Assembly: GCF_048268085.1 (NCBI RefSeq)
Contig: NZ_JBLWWF010000001.1
Span: forward strand, 62,001 to 126,000
Direction of reading: 5' to 3'
Length of the DNA: 64,000 nt
DNA from: Neptunicella sp048268085
GTDB taxonomy: Bacteria > Pseudomonadota > Gammaproteobacteria > Enterobacterales > Alteromonadaceae
Positions 17,643 to 26,816 of the stretch are shown in pieces. A model generated the notes under the pieces. The model had not been told where the DNA came from and did no database searches. It worked only from the letters and a program-made list of their open reading frames with translations. Position 1 is the stretch's first letter. Every line of letters starts with the position of its first letter. The position numbers were made by a program, and so were the translations under genes.

Positions 17643-18886
17643 TGTTGGTGGCCAATTCGCTAAATCGCGATACGGCGTTTAACGAACTGATTCATATTGG
17701 CGATTGGTGGATGCAGCATTGCCAAGACACTCAGTTTGGTGGATTTGTCGGTCAAGTCAATTATGACGGTAAGGTTGAATCCTGTGCCAGTAAGGGCATT
17801 GTACTCAACACGCGAATTCTATGGTTTTTTAGTGAAGCCGCCCGTTTTACTGGCCGTCAGGATTATCGCCAAATGGCAGATCGAGCCTATCAGTATCTGC
17901 TGGATTGTTTTGATGACAAAGTGCACGGTGGCATCGTGTGGGAAGTCGATCACCAAGGGGCCGTACTGAGTGCCAAAAAACAAACTTATGCCCAATGTTT
18001 TGCCATTTATGCGCTCTGTGCTTATTACCAGTTAACCGGCAAGCAAGTTGCACTGGATAAAGCCTGGAGCTATTTTGAGTTGGTTGAGCAACATTGTTGG
18101 GATCAACAGGATAAAGGCTATATTGAAGCTTTAGATGGTCAGTGGCAGCTCCTTGATGATGTACGCTTGAGCGATAAAGATCAGAATACGCCTAAATCGA
18201 TGAATACCCACTTGCATGTGCTGGAAGCTTATTCAGCACTCTATCTGCTCAAGCCTGAGACAAAGGTTGCTGACGCATTGCGTGGGCTGATTGATATTTT
18301 TGCCGAGCGTATTATCGATCAGGGATCAAGTCATCTTAAATTGTTTTTTGATATGCAATGGCAGGATTATTCCACCTTTTATTCCTACGGGCATGATATT
18401 GAATGTAGTTGGTTGTTATGGGAGGCCTTGGAAATCCTCGGCGATGAGGATTATTTACAGAAATATCGGCCTTTGGTGGTGGATATGGCTAAAGTCTGTG
18501 CCGAACAGGCGATTGGTGAGCATGGGCAGGTCTGTGATGAATATGTATTTGCCTGCCAATCCATTCATCAAACCAGCGATTGGTGGGTACAAGCTGAAGC
18601 GTTGGTAGGCTTTATGAACGCTTATCATCTTACCGGTGAAGCTCATTATTTTGAACTATGTGAACAAATTTGGGACTTTACCCAAAAATATCATATTGAC
18701 CATGAAAAAGGCGAATGGCATTGGGTGGCCTCGATTTACCAAGCTCAGGCGGAGCCTAAATATAAAGTCGGCTTCTGGAAAGCGCCTTACCATAATGGTC
18801 GTGCCATGATGGAAATGTGTCGTTTGTTTGATGCCATTGAAAAAAACAATATTGCGACCACTGTGCAAAATTCAGTTTCAATTTAA
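17642..18886 (+). CDS. AGE-superfamily cellobiose/mannobiose 2-epimerase
   Basis: 414 aa, cytoplasmic, no signal peptide. The cellobiose 2-epimerase motifs are clear: KSMNTHLHVLEAY (catalytic His pair), YGHDIECSWLLWEA, WWVQAEALVGF and KAPYHNGRAMMEM. The enzyme epimerises the reducing-end sugar at C2, here most likely beta-1,4-mannobiose to mannosylglucose, which the co-transcribed GH130 then phosphorolyses. Its ATG overlaps the GH130 stop by one base. A halogenase-like gene follows 18 bp later in the same direction, so all three are probably on one transcript. Confidence 0.92.
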   Translation: MLVANSLNRDTAFNELIHIGDWWMQHCQDTQFGGFVGQVNYDGKVESCASKGIVLNTRILWFFSEAARFTGRQDYRQMADRAYQYLLDCFDDKVHGGIVWEVDHQGAVLSAKKQTYAQCFAIYALCAYYQLTGKQVALDKAWSYFELVEQHCWDQQDKGYIEALDGQWQLLDDVRLSDKDQNTPKSMNTHLHVLEAYSALYLLKPETKVADALRGLIDIFAERIIDQGSSHLKLFFDMQWQDYSTFYSYGHDIECSWLLWEALEILGDEDYLQKYRPLVVDMAKVCAEQAIGEHGQVCDEYVFACQSIHQTSDWWVQAEALVGFMNAYHLTGEAHYFELCEQIWDFTQKYHIDHEKGEWHWVASIYQAQAEPKYKVGFWKAPYHNGRAMMEMCRLFDAIEKNNIATTVQNSVSI

Positions 18887-18904
18887 TTAAAGCTAATTAC
18901 TATC

Positions 18905-20413
18905 ATGTCAGCTAATCATCCAATCAAGCAAATCGTTATCGTCGGCGGTGGTACTGCTGGTTGGATGGCGGCTGCGAGCCTTAGCCAATTTTTGCAAGGA
19001 AAAAATATCGGCATTAGTCTGATTGAGTCCAGCGGGATTGGTACTGTTGGTGTTGGAGAGGCCACATTACCCTCACTGCGTGAGTTTAACCAATATCTGG
19101 GTATCGATGAATTAGCTTTTATTCGTGCCACTCAGGCAACATTCAAATTGGGTATTCAGTTTGAAAATTGGTATCAACAGGACAGTATCTTTTTTCATCC
19201 TTTTGGTAATTTTGGCACTCCATTATCCGGTACGGATTTTCATCATCATTGGCATCGAGCTCGATTAGCTGGGGCGAGTGAGCCGTTAGCTGATTATTGT
19301 CTAGCCGGTCGATTGGCTCAGCAACATAAATTTGCCCAGCCTAATTTGCAGTCTGGTCATCCTTTGGCTCAGTATAACTATGCCTTTCACTTTGATGCCC
19401 AAGCTTACGCTAGACTGTTATCAGACTACGCCCAGCAACGTGGCGTAGTCAGGTTTGACAATATTGTTAGCGATGTGGAACTAGATAAAGCGAGTGGATT
19501 TATCCAGTCTGTTTTGCTCGATAATGGGCAGCGCATTAGCGGTGACTTGTTTATTGACTGCTCGGGTTTTCGCGGCTTGTTGATTGAGCAAGCGTTACAT
19601 ACCGGTTATCAGGATTGGCGACATTGGCTGCCTTGTGATCGTGCTGTTGCAGTCGCCTGTCAAACCGATACTCCGCCGCTTCCTTATACTCGCTCTATTG
19701 CCCTTGAAGCTGGATGGCGTTGGCAAATTCCATTGCAAACTCGGCTTGGTAACGGTTACGTGTACTGTAGTGAATATATCGATCAACAAAGTGCCACGGA
19801 GCAGTTAATCAACAGCCTAGCAGGACCGATGTTATCAGAGCCTAAACAACTGCGCTTTGTCACGGGGATGCGCAATAAAATGTGGAATAAAAACTGTGTG
19901 GCATTAGGCTTGGCCGCCGGTTTTATGGAACCACTGGAATCTACTAGCATTGGCCTGATCCAAAGTGGCATTTCATTATTGCAACAGTTTTTTCCTTTTG
20001 AGCAATTTAATCCTCATGAAATTGCTGAAGCTAACCGGCATACGCAGGCAGAATTTGAACGAGTAAGGGATTTTTTGATATTGCATTATCAGGCCACCAG
20101 CCGTACGGATAGTCCCTTATGGAACTATTGTCGTACTATGCCTATCCCGGATACGCTTGCACATAAAATAGCCCTGTATAAGGCTCGCGGTCACTTACTT
20201 CAATATGAAGTGGAGTCCTTTGAAGATGCCAGCTGGCTGGCGTTGTATACCGGCATGAATATTTTGCCCAAGGATTATAACCGACGGGCTGATTTGTTAA
20301 CCCTTAGCCAGCTCGAGCAAAATTTGCAACAGATGCGCGATACCTTGCAGCAAGGTGTTAGTTTTGCGCCTTCTCACCGTGAATTTATTCATAAACATTG
20401 TGCGGTAGGCTGA
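18905..20413 (+). CDS. Flavin-dependent tryptophan-halogenase family protein 1
   Basis: 502 aa. FAD site GGGTAGW at residues 14-20; catalytic Lys81 in the ATFKLGIQF segment (equivalent to Lys79 of RebH); the WxWxIP motif that blocks monooxygenase chemistry is WRWQIP (271-276); the conserved FMEPLESTSIG (340-350) carries the catalytic-site Glu. Everything needed for halogenation via HOCl/HOBr and a lysine haloamine is present. It should need FADH2 from a separate flavin reductase, which is not in the window. It lies 18 bp after the 2-epimerase and ends 18 bp from the oppositely oriented paralogue 2. The substrate is unknown; nothing here points to free tryptophan. Confidence 0.9.
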   Translation: MSANHPIKQIVIVGGGTAGWMAAASLSQFLQGKNIGISLIESSGIGTVGVGEATLPSLREFNQYLGIDELAFIRATQATFKLGIQFENWYQQDSIFFHPFGNFGTPLSGTDFHHHWHRARLAGASEPLADYCLAGRLAQQHKFAQPNLQSGHPLAQYNYAFHFDAQAYARLLSDYAQQRGVVRFDNIVSDVELDKASGFIQSVLLDNGQRISGDLFIDCSGFRGLLIEQALHTGYQDWRHWLPCDRAVAVACQTDTPPLPYTRSIALEAGWRWQIPLQTRLGNGYVYCSEYIDQQSATEQLINSLAGPMLSEPKQLRFVTGMRNKMWNKNCVALGLAAGFMEPLESTSIGLIQSGISLLQQFFPFEQFNPHEIAEANRHTQAEFERVRDFLILHYQATSRTDSPLWNYCRTMPIPDTLAHKIALYKARGHLLQYEVESFEDASWLALYTGMNILPKDYNRRADLLTLSQLEQNLQQMRDTLQQGVSFAPSHREFIHKHCAVG

Positions 20414-20431
20414 TGATTGATGCCAGCATGA

Positions 20432-21943
20432 TTATTTGTTGGCCGCAGCACAATGTTGGGCAATAAAATCAGCGTGACTGGGTGTTGCTGCTACCGCTTG
20501 GTTGATTGATTTTTTCATCGCGTCCAGACTGGTGCGTAAGTACTCAGGATCAAAATTATCTACGATGGGATCATAGCTCTGTGGCAGGATATGCATCCCC
20601 GTATACAGTGCAACCCAACTCGCCGGCTGGAATATTTCCCAGCGGTATTTAACCAGATGGCCGCGTTGTTTAAATAACGCCATCTTATGTGCCAGCGTAT
20701 CCGGGATAGGCATAGTACGACAATAGTTCCACATCGGACTATCAGTACGACTGGTGCCATGATAGTGCAGAATAATAAAGTCTCGTACGCGCTCATATTC
20801 CAAACGTGTCATCTCATTGAATTCATCGATAACCGACTGGTTCATGGATTTATCTGGGAATAACAGGCGAATTTTTTCTATGGCGGTTTCTACTAGGGCG
20901 ATACTGGTACTTTCGAGTGGCTCTAGAAATCCGGCCGCTAACCCTACGGCAATACAGTTTTTACGCCAAGCTTGTTTACGTCGACCGGGGATAAATTTGA
21001 ACTGTCGTGGTTCATTAAGCAGCTTGCCTTCAATGTTGTTCAGCAATACGGCTTTGGCTTCATCATCACTGATGTACTGACTGCTATACACATGACCGTT
21101 ACCTTGTCGGTGTTGCAATGGAATTTTCCATTGCCAGCCGGCTTGGTGAGCCATTGCGATCGTATAAGGGGTGGGGGGACCGACTAATTCACTTTGTACT
21201 GTGACAGCTCGATCACATACCAGCCATTGAGACCAATCTTCATAACCACTGTGTAGGGCTTGTTCGATTAACAGGCCATTAAATCCAGAGCAATCAATAA
21301 ATAAATCCCCACTAACCACTTCACCGTTGTCTAGCTTAACTGACTCAATAAAGCCGTTATCGGCTTTGAGGTTCACTTGTTCTACTTTGGCATCAATACG
21401 ACGAACACCATGATGTTCGGCAAAGTCACGCATTAATTTGGCGAATAAAGAGGCGTCAAATTGCAACGCCCAATCAAACACGGATAGCATATTTTGTGGA
21501 TTGTCCGGTGGCTGAGTAAATTTTCCTGCTCTGGCCATGTTGACGCCCAGTGAATAGTCTCCCATGTCACTTGCCGCGCCTTGCAGTTGCATTTTGAGCC
21601 AATAATGGTGGAAAGGTACATTGGCGACATCCTGACCAAACAGGCCAAAGGGATGAATAAAGGAAGCGCCTTGTTGGTACCAGTGTTGAAACTCAATGCC
21701 TAATTTACAGGTGGCTTGGGTGGCGCGCATGACATCAGTGTCTTGCATACCCAGTGTGGCATAAAAGCGGCGGATAGTGGCAATGGTCGATTCTCCCACT
21801 CCGACAGTGCCTATCTCGGAAGATTCGATTAGAGTGAAATTGACGTTTTTTTTATAGTAATTGATCAGTCCAGCGGCTGTCATCCAGCCGGCAGTGCCAC
21901 CGCCGACAATGACCACATGTTCGACCCGTTTATTTACCGTCAT
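20432..21943 (-). CDS. Flavin-dependent tryptophan-halogenase family protein 2
   Basis: 503 aa from ATG 21943 (MTVNKRVEHV), chosen over an in-frame start 33 bases upstream because AGGA sits 7 bases before it. GGGTAGW dinucleotide motif; catalytic Lys80 in ATCKLGIEF; WQWKIP motif; FLEPLESTSIAL near residue 350. Like the two paralogues it keeps all catalytic residues. It lies downstream of TonB receptor 1, separated by a stem-loop at 22030, and faces paralogue 1 tail to tail. The two are clearly similar along their full length (for example the shared TSRTDSPxWNYCRTMPIPDT run near the C-terminus). Confidence 0.9.
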   Translation of the reverse strand: MTVNKRVEHVVIVGGGTAGWMTAAGLINYYKKNVNFTLIESSEIGTVGVGESTIATIRRFYATLGMQDTDVMRATQATCKLGIEFQHWYQQGASFIHPFGLFGQDVANVPFHHYWLKMQLQGAASDMGDYSLGVNMARAGKFTQPPDNPQNMLSVFDWALQFDASLFAKLMRDFAEHHGVRRIDAKVEQVNLKADNGFIESVKLDNGEVVSGDLFIDCSGFNGLLIEQALHSGYEDWSQWLVCDRAVTVQSELVGPPTPYTIAMAHQAGWQWKIPLQHRQGNGHVYSSQYISDDEAKAVLLNNIEGKLLNEPRQFKFIPGRRKQAWRKNCIAVGLAAGFLEPLESTSIALVETAIEKIRLLFPDKSMNQSVIDEFNEMTRLEYERVRDFIILHYHGTSRTDSPMWNYCRTMPIPDTLAHKMALFKQRGHLVKYRWEIFQPASWVALYTGMHILPQSYDPIVDNFDPEYLRTSLDAMKKSINQAVAATPSHADFIAQHCAAANK

Positions 21944-22029
21944 ATTCGTTCCTGAGTTGTTCCGATAATATGTCATTATACAGACTAAAACCGGCTTGTA
22001 ATGAGGCTGATAGGTTTGTTGCTACTCAA

Positions 22030-22068
22030 TAAAAAACGCCATGAGCAGTATTACTCATGGCGTTTATA
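22030..22068 (-). terminator. Stem-loop terminator/attenuator between TonB receptor 1 and halogenase 2
   Basis: On the minus strand AAACGCCATGAG-(TAATACTG)-CTCATGGCGTTTTTTATT forms a 12-bp perfect stem followed by a T run. It lies 19 bp after the receptor stop and 87 bp before the halogenase start. It either ends the receptor transcript or lowers read-through into the halogenase. Confidence 0.88.
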
Positions 22069-22086
22069 CTGTAGCTAATCCGCAGT

Positions 22087-25000
22087 TTAGAACTTGGCGC
22101 GAACACCCACTGTGTAGCGAGGTTCGTAGTAGTTCTGGAAGGCGTATTGATCTTCAAACTCTAGATAATAGTCTTCATATTCCCCGGTTACGTTAGACCC
22201 GTTAAGGTATACGGTTATCTGATCTGTCACATCGTAGCTGGCAGATAGATCCACATAAGCGGTTTCTTTCTGATACAGATTCAATGCACCCCAAGCACCA
22301 TCCCCAGCCAGACGTTTACTACGATAGTTGTAGGAAATCCGTGCCTGGAAGCGATCAGCCTGATACCAGGTAATTAAATTGAACTGGTTTTTAGAGTTAT
22401 CGACGAATAGCTCTTTGTCACCACGAATATCGGTACCACTACCATCACCTTCAGAATAGGTATAGTTGGTATCAATACCAAAATTGCTCAGGATACTGTC
22501 ATTACCCACAATGTCACTGAAGGCTAATTTAGCTGATAGTTCTGTTCCTTTTAAGGTTCCCCCATCTGCTTGCACTAAGGTATTAATAGGTACTTCACGG
22601 CGGATAATACCATCAGCATCCGGTTGCGGCATGTTGACCGTGTCGGTCTGGGTGAAGCTGTCTACATCAACATTAAATATTGCGGCACTTATCATACTGG
22701 CCGAGCCCATATACCATTCAATCGATAAATCAATGTTGGATGAGCGCCATGGATCCAGATCCGGATTACCATTGAGACTACCACCTGTAACGATAAATTG
22801 CCCTTCGGTTGGGCTACCTGCAACTGCATCCAGAGCAGTATTCAACGACAGACCATTACCATATTGATCCAAGTTTAATGGTGTCATTGCTTCAGAGTAA
22901 GCGAAGCGTAATATTAGGTCGTCACTTAGGTTGTAGGCCACATTTAACGAAGGTAATACATCGGTATAGCTGCGCTTAGTGACGACATCACCGGTATCGT
23001 AAGCGGTATTACCATAAGCCTTACTGGCACCGGCAATATTTTGTTGAACGGTTAGATCGGTATCAACTATTCGTACACCAAAATTACCGGTTAGTTCGCC
23101 ATCCAAGCCTTCAAAATTAGCTTGCAAGTAGTAAGACAATTCATTCATGTCTACCGCAAAGGTATTTCCCGGAATGGTATTTTTTTCTACCGAGCCGAAG
23201 ACTCTTTTATGGAAGGCTTCGGGATCATCATAGTCGCTTGGATCCACGGCCCATACTCCAGGAATGCCATTTACCGGACCAAAATCGGTAACCCATTTCA
23301 CATTGTTGAATTCATCCAAGCCAACATTGCTCAATGCAACATAAGGGGTAAATGTGCCGTTAACCATCTCACCATCGCTACAATCTGGTGCAGGATTGCC
23401 AAGGATTACGTCGGTGGCTTTCCATTGTGCCTGACAGGGGCCATTTTGGGCAGGTGAAAATAGGTTATAACGTTCATAACTGGCAGAACGTTGACCCGAT
23501 CTGATGCCGGCCTTAATTGAAGTAATAAAACCTTCTTCCAGTGCATAGCTACCTTTAAGGCTCAAGGCGGTTAGATCACCATGTGAGTTTTCATTATTCT
23601 CTGAAGAAAAAGCGCCCACATTGTAGCTATCTAGATTCGCCATATAATCAGCAATGGTCGCGCCATTCCCCAGTCCACCGGCTAAAGGACGGTCAAAACC
23701 ACCCCAAGTAGGGTGTGAGCTGGTAGTATCATAAGAAATCATTGGGTTTTCACTGTAACCCAGTGGGTTGATTGCTTGATAACAACCACCTTGTGCCCCG
23801 ACGACATCATCATCTGGCCCGCATTGTTCTGCTGGTACAAAGCTGGTGGTTCTGCCTAAGGTTGTTTGACCATTGGTCAAATCACCCTCGTTATAACCGT
23901 GACGATGTTGTTTATCGGCTCTGCCGATAACGGCACGGAATTGACCGGTAAAAGCACCACCGTTGTCGTAATCAAGTTGCAGATTAATGTTATTCGAGGT
24001 TGAAAAATACACATCGTTTTGGGTGAATGATTTCAGACGATTAGGATTAAGTTCGGCTTTCGTCCACGCATAAAATTCACCTGCATCAGTTGATACACCA
24101 GTGGCACTTTCTTCAGTCGGAGTGAACCAACCGCGAGGACCCCATTTGTTGGTCGCACTCAAGCCAATTTTACGGTTGTATTCTTCCTGATCAGTATAAA
24201 AAATGTCGGAAGTTAATACGAAGCCATCGCCTAAATCGGCTTGGAATGACGCATTTAGGCCAATACGCTCCCGCTCGGTAACTTGATTCCAACCTGAGAA
24301 ACCTTGAGAACCCATGATAATCCGACCATCGCGGCCCGCTACCCCAATTTCATCAGCATTAGTTTGATCCGTCCAACCGGCATCACCGGGGTTACCCGTG
24401 TTGATACCATTATAAGAGTTAGACAAATTGGCATTGGAATAGGTGGCGGAAAATAAGGCTCCAAATTTATCATTCTTCCAGTTAACCAATGCATTTAGAT
24501 TAGGATCGGTTTTACCGGTTTCTGTACCGTGCTGAACTTCTGCGGCACCAACAGCGGTAAAGCCTTCGTCAAAGTCAAAAGGACGATAGGTTTTTAGATT
24601 AACCGTACCGGTAATACCGGCATTACCTAAACTGGCATTGGATGATTTATACACATCTACGCCATTGAATAGCTGGGAAGGAATATCACCAAAATTTGGT
24701 TGGGTTGATACCACCGAGTTGGCTCCCAGATATTGTTCACCGTTTAATTGGGTGACAACTTGAGGTAAGCCACGAATATTTACCGGCCCACCCTCACCGG
24801 CGGTACGACGGATTTGGATCCCCGAAATACGTTGTAAAGAATCGGAAATCGTCACATCGGGTAACTTACCGATATCGGTCGCCGAAATTGATTCCATTAC
24901 GGTGTTAGCTGCGCGCTTATTAAAGATAGAGGCTTCCTGAGACCCACGAATACCACTGACATTAATTACTTCAATCTGTGGGTCGGTTTGTTCTGCCTCT

Positions 25001-25104
25001 GCCGATTGTGCCATTGAAGCACTAGCGTAAAAACTGGAGGCAACACTCAGTGCTAATGCTGACAGTTTAAAATAACGATTAGACTTTTGTTTGAATACAC
25101 TCAT
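22087..25104 (-). CDS. TonB-dependent receptor 1 (Xanthomonas/Caulobacter type), probable mannan oligosaccharide receptor
   Basis: 1005 aa outer-membrane receptor. Signal peptide about residues 1-32 (ends ASASMAQS); TonB box-like IEVINVSGIRGS; plug domain with SISATDIGKLPDVTISDSLQRISGI and INIRG-like VNIRGLPQVVTQLNGE; then a 22-strand barrel ending in the aromatic terminus RYTVGVRAKF. No N-terminal signalling (STN) domain. The 5' region has three LacI-type operators, so it shares control with GH130 and GH27. It probably imports oligosaccharides cut from galactoglucomannan. GGAACATTT precedes the ATG. Confidence 0.94.
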   Translation of the reverse strand: MSVFKQKSNRYFKLSALALSVASSFYASASMAQSAEAEQTDPQIEVINVSGIRGSQEASIFNKRAANTVMESISATDIGKLPDVTISDSLQRISGIQIRRTAGEGGPVNIRGLPQVVTQLNGEQYLGANSVVSTQPNFGDIPSQLFNGVDVYKSSNASLGNAGITGTVNLKTYRPFDFDEGFTAVGAAEVQHGTETGKTDPNLNALVNWKNDKFGALFSATYSNANLSNSYNGINTGNPGDAGWTDQTNADEIGVAGRDGRIIMGSQGFSGWNQVTERERIGLNASFQADLGDGFVLTSDIFYTDQEEYNRKIGLSATNKWGPRGWFTPTEESATGVSTDAGEFYAWTKAELNPNRLKSFTQNDVYFSTSNNINLQLDYDNGGAFTGQFRAVIGRADKQHRHGYNEGDLTNGQTTLGRTTSFVPAEQCGPDDDVVGAQGGCYQAINPLGYSENPMISYDTTSSHPTWGGFDRPLAGGLGNGATIADYMANLDSYNVGAFSSENNENSHGDLTALSLKGSYALEEGFITSIKAGIRSGQRSASYERYNLFSPAQNGPCQAQWKATDVILGNPAPDCSDGEMVNGTFTPYVALSNVGLDEFNNVKWVTDFGPVNGIPGVWAVDPSDYDDPEAFHKRVFGSVEKNTIPGNTFAVDMNELSYYLQANFEGLDGELTGNFGVRIVDTDLTVQQNIAGASKAYGNTAYDTGDVVTKRSYTDVLPSLNVAYNLSDDLILRFAYSEAMTPLNLDQYGNGLSLNTALDAVAGSPTEGQFIVTGGSLNGNPDLDPWRSSNIDLSIEWYMGSASMISAAIFNVDVDSFTQTDTVNMPQPDADGIIRREVPINTLVQADGGTLKGTELSAKLAFSDIVGNDSILSNFGIDTNYTYSEGDGSGTDIRGDKELFVDNSKNQFNLITWYQADRFQARISYNYRSKRLAGDGAWGALNLYQKETAYVDLSASYDVTDQITVYLNGSNVTGEYEDYYLEFEDQYAFQNYYEPRYTVGVRAKF

Positions 25105-25214
25105 AAATGTTCCATGTTAGTTGTTGGCCCAATTCAGTAGTTAAATAACCAGACGGTATTGATTACCTTTAAATAAGGTGATTGTTGTCTGTTTTTAGTC
25201 CAAATTGAATTAAT

Positions 25215-25226
25215 GTAACCGGTTAA
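25215..25226. promoter_or_regulatory. LacI-type operator before TonB receptor 1 (site 1)
   Basis: GTAACCGGTTAA: 11 of 12 bases match the palindrome GTAACCGGTTAC. It lies about 110 bp before the receptor start. Confidence 0.72.
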
Positions 25227-25270
25227 CAAAAATATAAAAAATTTAAAAAAATTAACTTACAAATAATTGA

Positions 25271-25282
25271 GTAACCGGTTTC
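25271..25282. promoter_or_regulatory. LacI-type operator before TonB receptor 1 (site 2)
   Basis: GTAACCGGTTTC: 11 of 12 bases match. Its centre is 25 bp from site 3. Confidence 0.7.
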
Positions 25283-25295
25283 TTTTTATCCCATA

Positions 25296-25307
25296 GTAAC
25301 CGGTTAC
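25296..25307. promoter_or_regulatory. LacI-type operator before TonB receptor 1 (site 3)
   Basis: Perfect GTAACCGGTTAC. Together with site 2 it forms a closely spaced pair similar to the pair before lacI. Confidence 0.78.
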
Positions 25308-25468
25308 ATTGAAAGTTGGTGTTAATTTAGTACAACCGTTTTCATTTTTCAATAACAAAAAATTCACAAAATGGAGTTATTTAATCAATTTGGCCATTAA
25401 TTGGGTGAAAGTTGTAATAACGGAGAGCCTATTTGAGACTCACAGTTATTATATTAATCAGCCATGAC

Positions 25469-26713
25469 CTACATGGATAAAATCAGGGTTAAGGTTTCAT
25501 GCCCCTGAATCTTTTTACGTAAAGGCTGGGTAGTATCGCCCAGCATCTTGTTGTGCCATACATCTTTAATCTGATAACGGGTATTTTTAAGATCAATCTT
25601 TTTATCGGACAGCACGTCTTTAATCACTCCCTGTGCAACAAAATCAAAGTTAAACTCAACGGTATCATCATTACGGTTCAGTACTGCCATAGCCCAGCGA
25701 CCATTGGCCATTGGTTTTAACCATACATCTACGCCATTTGCAGTTTGATATTTAAAGCCCTGAATGCCCAGAATATCCTGATTGATCGCGATCACATCTT
25801 CATTGGTCAGGATCGCCAGTGTTTGTTTAGACATACTGCGCAAATCATTACCGGCAATCAGTGGAGAGGCCAGCATGGCCCACATGGTGAAGTGTGACTG
25901 GTCTTCCAGTTTGGACATGCCATTGCCCACTTCCATCATATCCATATCGTTCCAATGCCCCGGTCCGGCATATTGGCGAATGTTGTGCCGCATATCGAGA
26001 ATTTTTAACACGCCCCAGGATGACCATTCATTTTCTGTCCCCTCCAGATGTTTATGTTCGCAGTTCCAGCAATTGATAATATCGCCACTGGTGCGCCATA
26101 GATGGCCAATATCTTTAGCCCATTCCCAAGGCTGATTATCGCCCCATTCACAAATGCTGAATACAACAGGATGACCGGCGGTATACAATGCATCACGCAT
26201 GGTTAGATAAGCCCCTTCGGCGTTGAGTCCTTCGGTGTTACACCAGTCATATTTGAGGTAATCAATTCCCCACGCAGCATATTGCTTGGCATCCTGAAAT
26301 TCATAGCCACGGCTACCGGGTTTGCCACCACAGGTTTTCCAGCCGGCGTCAGAATAAAGACCCAGTTTTAATCCTTTACTATGTACATAATCGGCCAGAG
26401 CTTTCATGCCGGAGGGAAAGTGTTTCGGATTGACTTGAATATTGCCGTTTGTGTCGCGCTCACCATGCCAGCAATCATCAATATTAATGTACTGGTAACC
26501 AGCGTCTTTCATTCCGGATGAAACCATAATGTCGGCCATTTCTTTGATCATGTTTTCGTTAATTTCACAAGCAAAGGTATTCCAGCTATTCCAGCCCATC
26601 GGGGGAGTAAGTGCTAAGTCGTCAAACTTTTTAGCCAAACTACTAGCTGAAAAGAACGAAAAGGACAGTATACATAACAGCATAAGGCGACGGGATACGT
26701 TTTGATTTTTCAT
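25469..26713 (-). CDS. GH27 alpha-galactosidase, exported
   Basis: 414 aa with an N-terminal signal peptide (about residues 1-27, LMLLCILSFSFFSASSLA), so periplasmic or outer. The GH27 start motif LTPPMGWNSWNTF is at 35-47; the catalytic nucleophile is Asp156 in YLKYDWCN; the acid/base is Asp211 in WRTSGD. The (beta/alpha)8 barrel is followed by a short C-terminal beta domain. It removes alpha-1,6-galactose side chains from galactomannan or galactoglucomannan. One perfect LacI-type operator lies 41 bp upstream. The gene follows the SapC-to-DUF6445 operon in the same direction but has its own control site. Confidence 0.94.
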   Translation of the reverse strand: MKNQNVSRRLMLLCILSFSFFSASSLAKKFDDLALTPPMGWNSWNTFACEINENMIKEMADIMVSSGMKDAGYQYINIDDCWHGERDTNGNIQVNPKHFPSGMKALADYVHSKGLKLGLYSDAGWKTCGGKPGSRGYEFQDAKQYAAWGIDYLKYDWCNTEGLNAEGAYLTMRDALYTAGHPVVFSICEWGDNQPWEWAKDIGHLWRTSGDIINCWNCEHKHLEGTENEWSSWGVLKILDMRHNIRQYAGPGHWNDMDMMEVGNGMSKLEDQSHFTMWAMLASPLIAGNDLRSMSKQTLAILTNEDVIAINQDILGIQGFKYQTANGVDVWLKPMANGRWAMAVLNRNDDTVEFNFDFVAQGVIKDVLSDKKIDLKNTRYQIKDVWHNKMLGDTTQPLRKKIQGHETLTLILSM

Positions 26714-26753
26714 ACAGCGATCCTGTTTATTGATATAAAATTCTGTAGTTATA

Positions 26754-26765
26754 GTAACCGGTTAC
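26754..26765. promoter_or_regulatory. LacI-type operator upstream of GH27
   Basis: Perfect GTAACCGGTTAC, 41 bp before the GH27 start and 52 bp after the end of the DUF6445-like gene. It implies a separate LacI-controlled promoter for the alpha-galactosidase. Confidence 0.8.
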
Positions 26766-26816
26766 ATCGATGGTGTCTTGTAAAAATTACGGTTGATTAA
26801 TTATTGGATTCAAGCG

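Larger units (their letters stand above)
25105..25468. promoter_or_regulatory. Upstream region of TonB receptor 1 with three LacI-type operators
   Basis: 364 bases without a gene, very A+T rich between 25130 and 25260. Three copies of the GTAACCGGTTAC motif are listed separately. The end of the GH27 gene lies at its right edge; a weak inverted repeat (GTAATAAC/GTTATTAT around 25413-25452) could end GH27 transcription but has no clear T run. Confidence 0.6.
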
